Positions 1 through 9,035 are shown, counted from the first letter of the stretch. The stretch is DNA of 64,000 bases from Okeania sp. KiyG1 (GCF_014132355.1 NZ_BLZO01000086.1:26402-90401); one strand, 5' to 3'. Made by a program: numbers and translations. The notes: generated from the sequence alone by a model not told the origin.

Positions 1-2
1 GT

Positions 3-122
3 AATATCCCTAATAAAGAACTGATGAAGTTGTTTATAAATAACCAGTCTCGGTTAGTCCAGCTACTTGAGGGAAATTCGCTAGTAGAAATGAGTAGAAA
101 TTCTATTATTGTACATCAATAA
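3..122 (+). CDS. C-terminal end of an unknown protein (partial)
   Basis: An open frame enters from the left edge and runs 39 codons to a TAA at 120-122. The tail contains the stretch RLVQLLEGNSLVEMS, which reads like ordinary protein rather than noise. No domain can be named from so short a piece. It is followed 45 bases later by the protease-GUN4 gene on the same strand, so the two could be co-transcribed. The start and most of the gene lie outside the window. Confidence 0.45.
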   Translation, partial: NIPNKELMKLFINNQSRLVQLLEGNSLVEMSRNSIIVHQ

Positions 123-166
123 TTTATAATATTCAGTATTTCCTTAAATATATCTATTAGAGTTAA

Positions 167-1324
167 ATGAGTCTACCCCTAGAAGAATCTATTGTTTTAA
201 TTAGTAGTAAATTGGAGAAAAAAGCAAATGTTATTGGAACTGGATTTGCTTTTTATCGAGCAGATAATTATACTTATTTGCTAACCTGCGCCCATGTTAT
301 TGAGGATGTGGGTAGTGAAGAAAATGTATTGGTTAATAATATTCCGGCAGAAGTTGTTGCAACAGGAGATATTAAGGGTTTTGATTTAGCAGTGTTGGGA
401 GTTGAAAAGCTGAATGTGCCACTTTTCCAGCTAATAAGTTTATCGGAAGCAGAAAATCAAAAGTTTCGGATAGCAGGTCATTATCTCTATGGTGAAAATA
501 AAAACGTTATGCTGGAAACTGTTGATGGAACTTTAGGGAAAAAGCGTTTTGCTCGTCAAAATAATGAAACGGTGATAGCTTGGAATTTGTTAATTAATGA
601 AGGCGATGTAGCTACCGCTAGGCTCCGCCAACGCCTTCGTCAAGGTTATAGTGGTGCACCTGTAGTTGACCTGAGCGATCGTGTTTTGGGTATAGCAACC
701 AATATGGAGAAAGATGGAGCAGAGGGGTTAGCTATCTCCGTAGAAGCTTTAAATAAAATTTGGCCTCAAATGCCTGTTGCTATTTCTCAACAGCTTAAAC
801 TTAAACCAGAATCATTGCCTGAAGTTGAACTCAAGTCTGATGTTGGTTGTGATTATACTAAGTTAAAGAGATTGCTGAGTGAAGGAAAGTGGAAAGAAGC
901 AGATGAGGAAACTGCTCGTTGTATGTTGCAAGTTGCAGGGCGAGAGGAGGCTCTGTATGAAGAAGATATAGAAAACTTTCCTTGTACAGACCTCCGCACA
1001 ATTGACCAACTTTGGGTAAAATACAGTAATGGTAAGTTTGGCTTTTCTGTGCAAAAGAAAATTTATCAGAGTTTGGGTGGTACGAGAAAGTATGATAAGA
1101 AAGTATTTGAAGCGTTTGGTAACAAAGTCGGATGGTGTCAAGGGGGAGAATGGTTGTATGGAGATTATCTACCTAACTTAGATACGCATTATATGGGGTA
1201 CTTCCCGGGAAGGGAGGTTGTGGGTGGGCCGATGGGTGAGAGGACTGCGGGGAGGTTTATTGTGTGGGGAAGTGGCTTAGGAGGTAGGCGCTGGGGTGCT
1301 CTTCTCTCGCACAAAGACTTGTAG
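167..1324 (+). CDS. Trypsin-like serine protease fused to a GUN4 domain
   Basis: A 385-residue, probably cytoplasmic protein; no signal peptide is visible. The N-terminal half is a trypsin-like fold with the triad in order: His43 in TCAHVIE, Asp73 in FDLAVL and Ser162 in QGYSGAP. From about residue 228 to the end it resembles GUN4, the tetrapyrrole-binding regulator of Mg-chelatase (start DYTKLKRLLSEGKWKEAD). In cyanobacteria GUN4 is often attached to kinases, caspases or proteases as a sensor or adaptor, so a signalling or regulated-proteolysis role is likely, but the substrate is unknown. Residues 149-157 are encoded by a 27-bp small dispersed repeat inserted in frame just before the catalytic-serine loop. 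The ATG follows an AT-rich leader without a strong ribosome site. Confidence 0.85.
   Translation: MSLPLEESIVLISSKLEKKANVIGTGFAFYRADNYTYLLTCAHVIEDVGSEENVLVNNIPAEVVATGDIKGFDLAVLGVEKLNVPLFQLISLSEAENQKFRIAGHYLYGENKNVMLETVDGTLGKKRFARQNNETVIAWNLLINEGDVATARLRQRLRQGYSGAPVVDLSDRVLGIATNMEKDGAEGLAISVEALNKIWPQMPVAISQQLKLKPESLPEVELKSDVGCDYTKLKRLLSEGKWKEADEETARCMLQVAGREEALYEEDIENFPCTDLRTIDQLWVKYSNGKFGFSVQKKIYQSLGGTRKYDKKVFEAFGNKVGWCQGGEWLYGDYLPNLDTHYMGYFPGREVVGGPMGERTAGRFIVWGSGLGGRRWGALLSHKDL
611..637. repeat. 27-bp small dispersed repeat inside the protease-GUN4 gene
   Basis: GC-rich, partly palindromic insert beginning gctaccgctaggctccgcca. Its reverse complement recurs near 24395-24417. It is a multiple of three and adds nine residues (ATARLRQRL) between the GDV and RQGYSGAP segments. 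It resembles the very small mobile repeats (SDRs) described in Nostoc-type cyanobacteria; equating the families is inference. Confidence 0.6.
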
Positions 1325-1489
1325 ACTTTAACATATAAGCGCTTTAGCAGCATCATCAGTTATCAGTATTAAAAAATTGCATTGCCACCTCTTGTTCTGA
1401 GGTACTTCTACTTTTCTATTCAACCTCTTAGAGTTTCCTTTGACAAAGGTAGCAATTTTTAACTCCATAACCAGAAAAATAAAATAGTC

Positions 1490-1580
1490 AGCACTTACAC
1501 AAAATATCAATTCATACACGATCTGTAGGGGCGAACGGCCGTTTGCCCCTACTATATACGCTGGTTCTGCGTAAGTCCTG
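1490..1580. repeat. Miniature element, family B (ggacttacgc ends)
   Basis: About 91 bp bounded by a degenerate gcacttacac and a good gcgtaagtcctg end, with an inner palindrome around ggggcgaacggccgtttgcc. No coding capacity. It fills most of the spacer between the protease-GUN4 gene and the next gene. The rest of 1325-1657 holds nothing I can identify. Confidence 0.65.
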
Positions 1581-1657
1581 ATAGTCAAATATCATCCTTA
1601 TTCCGGTCAACTAATAATTTAGTTATTATTATTTTAAGATTCAAGGAGTATGTAAAA

Positions 1658-2435
1658 ATGGCTTACAGTGATTTTAAAACTATTAATCAAGCTCAAGCTA
1701 CTTTTGACCTTAGTATTACTATGGTTAATCTATTTCCTAATATCGAGTTAGTTGAACCCAGTGAATATTTGAAAATAACTCTCAAACGTAATCTCAAAGT
1801 TGCTTTTGATAATAATACTGAAAAAGCTCGTTTCCTGACGGAATGCTCCGCAAACAGAGTTAATTATTGCACCCTTGTTGATAGAAATAAGAGAAATATT
1901 TGATGGTAAAATTAGTTTCTTTTCTGGCAGAGATTTTAATGTCGATATTACCAGCGGACTAAATGGATTTTGTGACTATATTTTGAGTGCTTCAGAGTTC
2001 ACTTTAGAAATAGAAGCTCCTTTCAACAATTAATTATTAATAATTAATAATTAATAATTAATAATTACTTATTCTTATAAAGAAGAGGATTGAATAAAAT
2101 GATTTTTTTCTTTTTTATCCATGAATGGAGAGGCTTTATACCTTAATTTTTCGGTAATAACTATTGTTGAAGCTAAAAATGAAAGTACAAATGTAGGTTT
2201 AGGTCAATGTATTGCGGAAATGGTGGCAGCACAGAGGTTTAACCAAGCAATAAATAGAATAACTGAAAGTATTTATGGTGCTGTTAGAACTGGTCGTATC
2301 TGGCGCTTTCTCAAACTTTATGGTCAAAATGTTGCCATTAATAATGAAGAGTTAGTCATTGAAAATGCAGAAGATATAAATGTTTCTAAGATTTTAGCAA
2401 TTTTAAGTTTACCGATTAAACAATTGAACAGTTAA
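1658..2435 (+). pseudogene. PD-(D/E)XK-like hypothetical protein, broken by two repeat insertions
   Basis: A good ribosome site (aaggag) precedes the ATG at 1658. Three collinear pieces in changing frames rebuild one protein of a cyanobacterial family with a type-I-restriction-like nuclease fold. Piece one ends at NNTEKAR; piece two (about 1855-2030) reads LLIEIREIFDGKISFFSG and later NGFCDYIL; piece three (about 2150-2435) reads ITIVEAKNES and GLGQCIAEMV. The first break is a 22-bp dispersed repeat at 1833-1854; removing it restores ARSELIIAPLL. The second is a hairpin repeat at about 2034-2154, between the DYI and EAK parts of the presumed active site. The ATG at 2121 lies inside that repeat, so 2121-2435 is not an independent gene. 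The family link comes from recalled sequence patterns. Confidence 0.75.
2034..2154. repeat. Family E hairpin repeat (AT array plus gaggctttaaacc/ttcggtaa end)
   Basis: An (aattaat)n run is followed by aagaagaggattgaat and by ggagaggctttataccttaa...ttcggtaat. The same architecture recurs throughout the window in both directions (5047, 12160, 17949, 34796, 37688, 42600, 44470, 48890, 56712). Here it interrupts the nuclease-like gene. Confidence 0.7.
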
Positions 2436-2440
2436 ATTTT

Positions 2441-2652
2441 TTGGTGTTGCTGAATTGAAGTATGAATGTGCGATTGTTTGGTTCTTGTAAAGCCCCCTAA
2501 ATCCCCCATTCAACAAAAAGCGCAGCATCTTCTGGCTTCCCCCTTTCCAAGGGGGACGGGAGGGGGATAAAACGGGGGACTTTTAGAATTTTATTCCCCC
2601 CAATTTTGGGGGGATAGGGGGGCAAAATCATACCCAGAATCAGCAACGCCAA
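2441..2652. repeat. Miniature inverted-repeat element, family G (ttggtgttgctga ends)
   Basis: Ends ttggtgttgctga and tcagcaacgccaa form inverted repeats about 210 bp apart. The interior carries C-rich/G-rich stem segments (cccccctaaa-type and ggggggatagggggg). No ORF. It fills the spacer upstream of the Uma2 gene. A second full copy lies at 56551-56653. Confidence 0.6.
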
Positions 2653-2809
2653 TTTTTTAATCAATCATATTTATCCTAAATTAAAAGCAATAGTTGATGG
2701 CTGTTTGCGCAGCAGTCCGTAGGAAATACTTACAACATTAGTAAGGTTTTGTTAGGTTTAACTTCATATATAATATATTAAAAAAATCCCAATTAATTTG
2801 GAGGTAATT

Positions 2810-3718
2810 ATGTCAGAAAAATTGACTATTCTGCCCCATGAATATCCAGACACCAATAATATGATTCTGGAGAATGATACTCACTTCCCCCATGGAGAAC
2901 CAGATACCAGTCACATGATTCTAGAGGATGACACTCCCTTGGATAGTTTTATTAATGAAAAACAACAACGTCTACTCACAACTGTATTTTATAGCGGTGC
3001 GGAAATACCAATAAATGTTCCTTTTATTGTTGCTGCCAATGTAGGTTTATTTTCTCATCTCCGAGATTCAGGAATTGTGCCGGATGTGTTTTTAAGTTTG
3101 AATATTATTGGTGAGGAAGAATGGTGGAAACGTAATGTTCGTTCTTATTTATTCTGGGAATTTGGTAAGCCACCAGATGTAGTAATTGAAATTGTTTCTC
3201 CCACTCCAGGTAATGAATTAGGAAGTAAATTAACGGACTACGCAGAGTTAAGAATTCCTTATTATGTTGTCTACGATCCATTGCAAAAACTCAGCGAAAA
3301 TGTACTGCAAGTATTTCAACTACAAATTAATTCTTACGTTCCTAAAAATGATACTTGGTTTGCCCATGTTAATTTGGGACTAACTCTATGGAATGGTGTA
3401 TTTGAAAATATTAATGGTACTTGGTTACGTTGGTGCGATGCTGATGGGAATGTAATTAAAACAGGAGATGAAATAGCAACAGAAAAAAATCTAGAAATAT
3501 CCCAAAAAGACGCTGAGATATCCCAAAAAGACGCTCAAATTAAACAGGGGTTATTATTGGCAATTGAAATGGGATTAAAACTCAAGTTTGGTGATGAATA
3601 TGTGGGAATTTTATCAGATATTTCAAAAATAGATGATGTGAAATTGTTAGAGACCATTGTTTCTCAAATTCCCCAGATTTCCTCAATGGATGAATTACGA
3701 AAACTATATACTGAATAG
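2810..3718 (+). CDS. Uma2-family (DUF820) putative endonuclease
   Basis: A 302-residue protein starting at the ATG at 2810, eight bases after ggagg; a longer reading from a TTG at 2798 would swallow the ribosome site. The core has the Uma2 pattern of the PD-(D/E)XK nuclease fold: PDVFLSL, then KPPDVVIEIVSPTPG, a Lys in GSKLTDYAELRIPYYVVYDP. Members are abundant in cyanobacteria and their biological role is unsettled; some sit near mobile DNA. The N terminus holds a near-duplicate of about 20 residues (PDTNNMILENDTHFPHGEPD with PDTSHMILEDDTP). The C-terminal region has a duplicated EISQKDA heptad from a 21-bp repeat, probably coiled coil. Confidence 0.85.
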   Translation: MSEKLTILPHEYPDTNNMILENDTHFPHGEPDTSHMILEDDTPLDSFINEKQQRLLTTVFYSGAEIPINVPFIVAANVGLFSHLRDSGIVPDVFLSLNIIGEEEWWKRNVRSYLFWEFGKPPDVVIEIVSPTPGNELGSKLTDYAELRIPYYVVYDPLQKLSENVLQVFQLQINSYVPKNDTWFAHVNLGLTLWNGVFENINGTWLRWCDADGNVIKTGDEIATEKNLEISQKDAEISQKDAQIKQGLLLAIEMGLKLKFGDEYVGILSDISKIDDVKLLETIVSQIPQISSMDELRKLYTE

Positions 3719-3757
3719 TTCAAAAATTGGGTGCATATTCCACACCCTATTGTTGAG

Positions 3758-3832
3758 CAGGGGAGATGGGGAGATGGGGAGATGGGGAGTGGGGGAGATG
3801 GGGAGATGGGGAGATGGGGAGATGGGGAGATG
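3758..3832. repeat. GGGGAGAT microsatellite
   Basis: About nine tandem ggggagat units with one ggggagtggg variant, on the + strand. Runs of four G spaced by four bases could form a G-quadruplex (inference). It lies just after the Uma2 gene. An ORF through it is repeat translation, not a gene. Confidence 0.8.
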
Positions 3833-3939
3833 TATTGGAGTATTTTTTAACCTTTTTCTCGTATTGCCTTTATCCCAAAGACGACTCCGCTCCTCAAAAA
3901 TTTAATCAAGGCAAAGATACTAAATGGTTTCTATAAATC

Positions 3940-4031
3940 AGGACTTACGCACGAGGCACGAAAAAGTAGCATTTGAGATTGCTTTCCTGTAGGTCGCTTC
4001 GGACGGAAATACGTTCTACTGTGTAAGTCCT
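3940..4031. repeat. Miniature element, family B
   Basis: aggacttacgc at the left and gtgtaagtcct at the right, 92 bp, no ORF. It sits immediately upstream of the hydrogenase-protease gene; a family A end (ggagatgtcta) follows at about 4040. Confidence 0.7.
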
Positions 4032-4062
4032 ATTTATTATTGGAGATGTCTATTTATAAATA

Positions 4063-4563
4063 ATGGCGAAAATATTAATCATAGGTTACGGTAATACCCT
4101 CCGCAGTGATGATGGTGCTGGTCAACGGGTGGCAGAGTTGGTGGCTGAGTGGAAGTTACCCAATGTGCGATCGCTCCCGGTGCATCAACTTACTCCAGAA
4201 TTGGCAGAACCTATATCTCAAGCAGAATTAGTAATTTTTGTGGATGCTTATCCGGCAACTTCTGAACAAGGTTTACAGGTTCATCAACTTTACGACTATC
4301 CCCCCTACCCCCCCTTTCTAAGGGGGGAACTTGACAGCTTCAACAGGAGGGAAGTGGAGAAGAGTCAGGGTTTGAATATAGGACATACAGGAGACCCGCG
4401 ATCGCTACTTGCTCTTAGTCAATTTGTCTATAACAATGTGCCTCCGAGTTGGTGGATATTAATACCCGCAGTTAATTTTGAATTTGGGGAAGATTTTTCT
4501 TCACAAACATCCCAAGGAATTACAGATGCTTTAGCACAAATTCAACAAATTGTTGTTAAATAA
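4063..4563 (+). CDS. Hydrogenase maturation protease (M52 family)
   Basis: This 166-residue protein would remove the C-terminal peptide of a [NiFe]-hydrogenase large subunit after nickel insertion. Support: the N-terminal ILIIGYGNTLRSDDGAG motif with the nickel-sensing acidic residue, HQLTPELAE, VDAYP, and a conserved His in IGHTGDPRSLLAL. HupW and HoxW cannot be told apart here and no hydrogenase genes are in the window. The segment YPPYPPFLRGEL around residues 80-90 is encoded by the common C-rich/G-rich stem repeat (ctacccccc...aggggggaa), an in-frame expansion in a variable loop. Ribosome site weak; start chosen because the fold begins at once. Confidence 0.85.
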   Translation: MAKILIIGYGNTLRSDDGAGQRVAELVAEWKLPNVRSLPVHQLTPELAEPISQAELVIFVDAYPATSEQGLQVHQLYDYPPYPPFLRGELDSFNRREVEKSQGLNIGHTGDPRSLLALSQFVYNNVPPSWWILIPAVNFEFGEDFSSQTSQGITDALAQIQQIVVK

Positions 4564-5046
4564 AGTTTAAAAGTTTTATTGAAAAAAGTTTTAATTTAGC
4601 AGTTATTTTTTCAACCTTTTGTTATGTGCAAAAGTCAAGTTTTGTAAAAAAACTTTAAGTCATCGCCCGATTAGGAAGAAATAGATCGGATAATAAAAGT
4701 AAGAGGTTATTTGAGAAATATCCTATCAAACTGATAGACCTGAAAAATCTAACCTTCCTTTATCTATTCCATAGAAGGGAATGAGGATTTTTAAGCCTCT
4801 ATTTTATAAATTGAGAGGATTGACTTAATCAAGGAATAAGGCATAAAACAATACAGAAATTTTTGATAAATAGGACTTATCCACTGTGGTGCGTTACGCT
4901 ACTACTAACACAGCCTACCAATAGCTGAGAGGATTAACTTAATTAAGGAATAAGGGATAAAACTATACAGAAATTTTTGATAAAATCTCTTAAAAAAAGG
5001 ATTGTTGTGATGTAAAACACAAAGGTTTGGCTTGTTCAATAATGGA
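4564..5046. repeat. Spacer with a direct repeat around a truncated family B element
   Basis: Two copies of a ~58-bp segment (about 4814-4871 and 4926-4983, each ending cagaaatttttgataaa) flank about 54 bp beginning aggacttatccactgtggtg that matches family B interior. I see no gene in 4564-5288; the far end holds a family E repeat. Confidence 0.5.
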
Positions 5047-5168
5047 CAATTGATAATTGATAATTGATAATTACCTATCCCTAAAACGGATAGGATTGAA
5101 TAAAAGGAAAATATTTTCTTGTTTATCCTTTAAAGGAGAGGCTTTAAACCTTAATTATTCGGTAAAAA
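5047..5168. repeat. Family E hairpin repeat upstream of nifJ
   Basis: (gataatt)n, then ggataggattgaataaaagg, then ggagaggctttaaacc and ttattcggtaaaa. No ORF. It separates the upstream spacer from the ~120-bp leader of nifJ; a tataat box occurs at 5200-5205 between them (candidate -10 only). Confidence 0.6.
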
Positions 5169-5288
5169 AATGTAGATTTATAGAAGTAAATAAAGAGGTA
5201 TAATTTTAGCATTTGGCCATTAAATTTACAACTAAACAAATCCACAATATTTGTAAATAATTCAGAGAATTTCCACAGGAGAATATTT

Positions 5289-8200
5289 ATGAGTGACAAA
5301 ACTTTTGCAACACTGGACGGTAATGAAGCAGTTGCCCGTGTTGCCCACAAACTCAATGAGGTCATTGCCATCTATCCCATCACTCCCTCCTCACCAATGG
5401 GTGAATGGGCGGATGCTTGGTCATCTCAAGGTACGCCGAATATTTGGGGTACAGTTCCCAGTGTGGTTGAGATGCAGAGTGAGGGTGGGGCGGCCGGAGC
5501 AGTACATGGTTCGTTGCAAACAGGTTCTCTAACTACTACATTTACTGCATCTCAGGGATTATTATTAATGATTCCTAATCTTTATAAAATTGCTGGGGAA
5601 CTGACTTGTTGTGTTATTCATGTTGCAGCTCGTTCTCTGGCAGCTCAAGGTCTTTCTATATTTGGCGACCACGGTGATGTGATGGCTGCTCGTGCTACTG
5701 GTTTTGGGATGTTGTGTTCTGCTTCGGTACAAGAAGCTCACGACTTGGCACTTATTTCTCAAGTTGCTACTCTGGAAGCAAGACTGCCATTTATTCATTT
5801 TTTTGATGGTTTCCGCACTTCCCATGAAGTACAGAAAATTGAACTTCTGCCAGAAACGGTTTTGCGGGAAATGATCGATGATGAATTTGTTTTTGCTCAC
5901 CGCGCTCGTGGTTTGACTCCTGACCGACCAGTTTTACGGGGTACTGCTCAAAACCCGGATGTTTATTTTCAAGCTAGGGAAAGTGTCAACCCTTTTTACA
6001 CGGCAACTCCGGATATTGTGCAGAAAGCAATGGATAAATTTGCTGAACTGACTGGGCGACAATATCAATGTTTTGAATATCACGGGGCACCTGATGCAGA
6101 TAGGGTTATTATTCTGATGGGGTCTGGTTGTGAAACGGTTCACGAAACTGTAGACTACTTAACTGCCAATGGTGAAAAAGTTGGAGTATTGAAAGTTAGA
6201 CTATATAGACCATTCGATGCTAGAAGGTTAGTCGCAGCATTACCTGAAACAGTGAAAAAAATTGCGGTGTTAGATCGGACAAAAGAACCCGGTGCAAGTG
6301 GCGAACCTCTTTACCAAGATATAGTTACTGCTCTGAATGAAGAGTGGTCAGACGTAATGCCAAAAGTGGTCGGTGGTCGTTATGGTTTATCTTCTAAAGA
6401 GTTTAACCCGGCAATGGTGAAGAGTGTTTTTGACAACCTCAGTGCTGACAAACCCAAAAATCATTTTACTGTCGGTATCAATGACGACCTTTCTCACACA
6501 TCCTTACCTTTCGATGCAGGTTTCTCTATCGAACCAGATAATGTTGTGCGGGCAATGTTTTACGGTTTGGGTTCTGATGGTACGGTTGGTGCGAATAAAA
6601 ACTCGATTAAAATTATTGGGGGAGAAACTGACAACTATGCTCAAGGTTATTTTGTCTACGACTCGAAAAAATCTGGTGCTGTTACTGTCTCCCACTTACG
6701 CTTCGGTGCTAACCCCATTCGTTCGACTTATCTGATCGACCAAGCAAATTTTGTTGGTTGTCACCAATGGAGTTTTCTAGAAAAATTAGACGTTCTGACC
6801 TCCGCAGCTAATGGTTCTATTTTTCTGATGAATAGTCCCTACAGTGCTGATGAAGTTTGGCAACAGTTGCCTGTAGAAATTCAAGAACAAATTATCCGCA
6901 AGAATTTAAAAGTCTACGTCATCAATGCAAATAAAGTTGCTAGTGACAGTGGGATGAGGGGACGCATTAATACAGTAATGCAAACCTGTTTCTTTGCCTT
7001 AGCTAATGTTTTGCCCAGAGAAGAGGCGATCGCTCAAATTAAAAAATATATTCAAAAGACCTATGGCAAAAAAGGTCAGGAAATTGTCAATATGAATTTA
7101 CAAGCTGTTGACAATACTTTGGATAATCTCTACGAAGTGAAAATTCCCACGGAAGTTAGCAGTACTCTCCACCGTTTACCACCAGTTTCCGATACAGCGC
7201 CAGAATTTGTCCGGGATGTTTTGGGCAAAATGATTTCTAGGGAAGGCGACCAACTACCAGTCAGCGCTTTACCATGTGATGGAACTTACCCCACCGGAAC
7301 AACTCAATGGGAAAAACGTAACGTTACTCAAGAAATTCCAGCTTGGGACCCCAATGTCTGCGTGCAATGTGGCAAGTGTATTATGGTTTGCCCTCATTCG
7401 GTCATCCGTGGTAAAGCTTATGAGGAGACTTTGTTAGATAATGCTCCGGCAACTTTCAAATCTATAAATGTCAAGGATAAAGATTTTGCCGGACAGAAAT
7501 TTACTATCCAAGTAGCGCCCGAAGACTGTACTGGTTGTGGTGTGTGTGTAGATATTTGCCCGGCGAAAAATAAATCTATGCCATCCCGCAAAGCAATAAA
7601 TATGGAAGCGCAGTTACCATTGCGGGAACAAGAAAGGGAAAATTGGGATTTCTTCTTGGGTCTACCTAACCCCGACCGTCGCTCCCTCCATCTAGACCGC
7701 ATCCGTCAACAACAATGGCAAGAACCTTTATTTGAATTTTCCGGTGCTTGTGCAGGTTGTGGCGAAACTCCCTATATTAAATTAGTCAGTCAGTTATTTG
7801 GCGATCGCTCTGTTGTGGCGAATGCTACGGGATGTTCGTCTATTTACGGCGGTAACTTACCTACAACTCCTTGGGCAAAAAATGCCGATGGTCGTGGACC
7901 TGCTTGGTCAAATAGTTTGTTTGAGGATAATGCCGAATTTGGTTTAGGTTTCCGTCTTTCTATTGATAAACACACTCAGTTCGCTGCGGAGCTTTTACAA
8001 AAAGTAGCGGGAAGTGTGGGAGATAATTTAGTTGATGCCATTCTGAACGCCTCCCAAAAATCTGAAGCTGATATTTGGGAACAACGGGAGCGAGTCGCCC
8101 AAGTCAAGGAAAAATTGCAAGGGGTAGATTCGCCAGAAGCAAAGCAACTGCTGACTTTAGCAGATTATCTGGTGAAAAAATCAGTTTGGATAGTTGGTGG

Positions 8201-8858
8201 TGATGGTTGGGCGTATGATATAGGTTTTGGTGGTTTAGACCACGTTATTGCTAGCGGTCGAAATGTGAATATTTTGGTCATGGATACGGAGGTTTATTCT
8301 AATACTGGCGGTCAGTCTTCCAAAGCAACACCCCGTGCGGCAGTTGCCAAGTTTGCAGCAGGAGGAAAACCTGCGGCGAAGAAAGATTTAGGTTTGATAG
8401 CAATGACTTATGGCAATGTTTATGTTGCCAGTGTAGCAATGGGAGCGCGAGACGAACATACTCTCAAAGCATTTTTAGAAGCAGAAGCTTATGAGGGACC
8501 ATCTTTAATTATTGCTTACAGTCATTGTATTGCTCATGGAATTAATATGACTACTGCCATGAGTCATCAGAAAGCTCTGGTGGAGAGCGGTCGGTGGTTG
8601 TTGTATCGGTATAACCCAGACCTGGTACAACAAGGAAAAAATCCTTTGCAGTTGGATATGCGATCGCCTAAGAAACCAGTAGGTGAGTCGATGTATCAGG
8701 AGAATAGATTCAAAATGCTAACCAAGAGCAAACCTGCTGATGCTAAAGAATTATTAGCACAAGCGCAGGAAGATGTTAATACTCGTTATGCGATGTATGA
8801 ATATTTGGCAGCTCGAAAATTAGAAATGTCCAATGGTAATGGTAGCGGTAACAGTTAA
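5289..8858 (+). CDS. nifJ: Pyruvate:ferredoxin (flavodoxin) oxidoreductase
   Basis: 1189 residues, the usual length of single-chain PFOR. It interconverts pyruvate + CoA with acetyl-CoA + CO2, passing electrons to ferredoxin or flavodoxin in the cytoplasm. Visible parts: N-terminal domain with YPITPSSPMGE; two 4Fe-4S sites, CVQCGKCIMVCP near residue 691 and CTGCGVCVDICP near 747; a third cluster's cysteines starting GACAGCGETP; the thiamine-diphosphate site GDGWAYDIGFGG near 969 with DTEVYSNTGGQSS. The ATG has ggag about 10 bases upstream. In cyanobacteria nifJ serves nitrogen fixation or redox balance in dark or micro-oxic conditions. A dihydroorotate-dehydrogenase-like gene follows on the same strand after a repeat-filled spacer. 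Confidence 0.97.
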   Translation: MSDKTFATLDGNEAVARVAHKLNEVIAIYPITPSSPMGEWADAWSSQGTPNIWGTVPSVVEMQSEGGAAGAVHGSLQTGSLTTTFTASQGLLLMIPNLYKIAGELTCCVIHVAARSLAAQGLSIFGDHGDVMAARATGFGMLCSASVQEAHDLALISQVATLEARLPFIHFFDGFRTSHEVQKIELLPETVLREMIDDEFVFAHRARGLTPDRPVLRGTAQNPDVYFQARESVNPFYTATPDIVQKAMDKFAELTGRQYQCFEYHGAPDADRVIILMGSGCETVHETVDYLTANGEKVGVLKVRLYRPFDARRLVAALPETVKKIAVLDRTKEPGASGEPLYQDIVTALNEEWSDVMPKVVGGRYGLSSKEFNPAMVKSVFDNLSADKPKNHFTVGINDDLSHTSLPFDAGFSIEPDNVVRAMFYGLGSDGTVGANKNSIKIIGGETDNYAQGYFVYDSKKSGAVTVSHLRFGANPIRSTYLIDQANFVGCHQWSFLEKLDVLTSAANGSIFLMNSPYSADEVWQQLPVEIQEQIIRKNLKVYVINANKVASDSGMRGRINTVMQTCFFALANVLPREEAIAQIKKYIQKTYGKKGQEIVNMNLQAVDNTLDNLYEVKIPTEVSSTLHRLPPVSDTAPEFVRDVLGKMISREGDQLPVSALPCDGTYPTGTTQWEKRNVTQEIPAWDPNVCVQCGKCIMVCPHSVIRGKAYEETLLDNAPATFKSINVKDKDFAGQKFTIQVAPEDCTGCGVCVDICPAKNKSMPSRKAINMEAQLPLREQERENWDFFLGLPNPDRRSLHLDRIRQQQWQEPLFEFSGACAGCGETPYIKLVSQLFGDRSVVANATGCSSIYGGNLPTTPWAKNADGRGPAWSNSLFEDNAEFGLGFRLSIDKHTQFAAELLQKVAGSVGDNLVDAILNASQKSEADIWEQRERVAQVKEKLQGVDSPEAKQLLTLADYLVKKSVWIVGGDGWAYDIGFGGLDHVIASGRNVNILVMDTEVYSNTGGQSSKATPRAAVAKFAAGGKPAAKKDLGLIAMTYGNVYVASVAMGARDEHTLKAFLEAEAYEGPSLIIAYSHCIAHGINMTTAMSHQKALVESGRWLLYRYNPDLVQQGKNPLQLDMRSPKKPVGESMYQENRFKMLTKSKPADAKELLAQAQEDVNTRYAMYEYLAARKLEMSNGNGSGNS

Positions 8859-9035
8859 CAGTTATCAGTTATCAGTTATCAGTTATCAGGAAGTAGTGTA
8901 GGTTGGGTTAAGCGCAACTCAACAACAACTGCGGTAACAGTTAACAGTTATCAGTTATCAGGAAGTAGTGTAGGTTGGGTTAAGCGCAAACGCAACCCAA
9001 CAACAACTGCGGTAACAGTTAACAGTTATCAGTTA
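8859..9035. repeat. Imperfect tandem repeats of a cagttatc-containing unit
   Basis: A unit containing taacagttaacagttatc, then aggaagtagtgtaggttggg and cccaacaacaactgcgg recurs about every 80 bp directly after nifJ; a further copy lies after 9390. The last copy is split by the family C element. No ORF. Confidence 0.75.

Noticed and set aside
2121-2435. Open frame of 104 codons as a separate gene
   Set aside because: Its ATG lies inside a family E repeat and the protein is the C-terminal piece of the interrupted nuclease-like gene.
3657-3905. 82-codon frame downstream of the Uma2 gene
   Set aside because: It overlaps the Uma2 coding end in another frame and then translates the ggggagat repeat.
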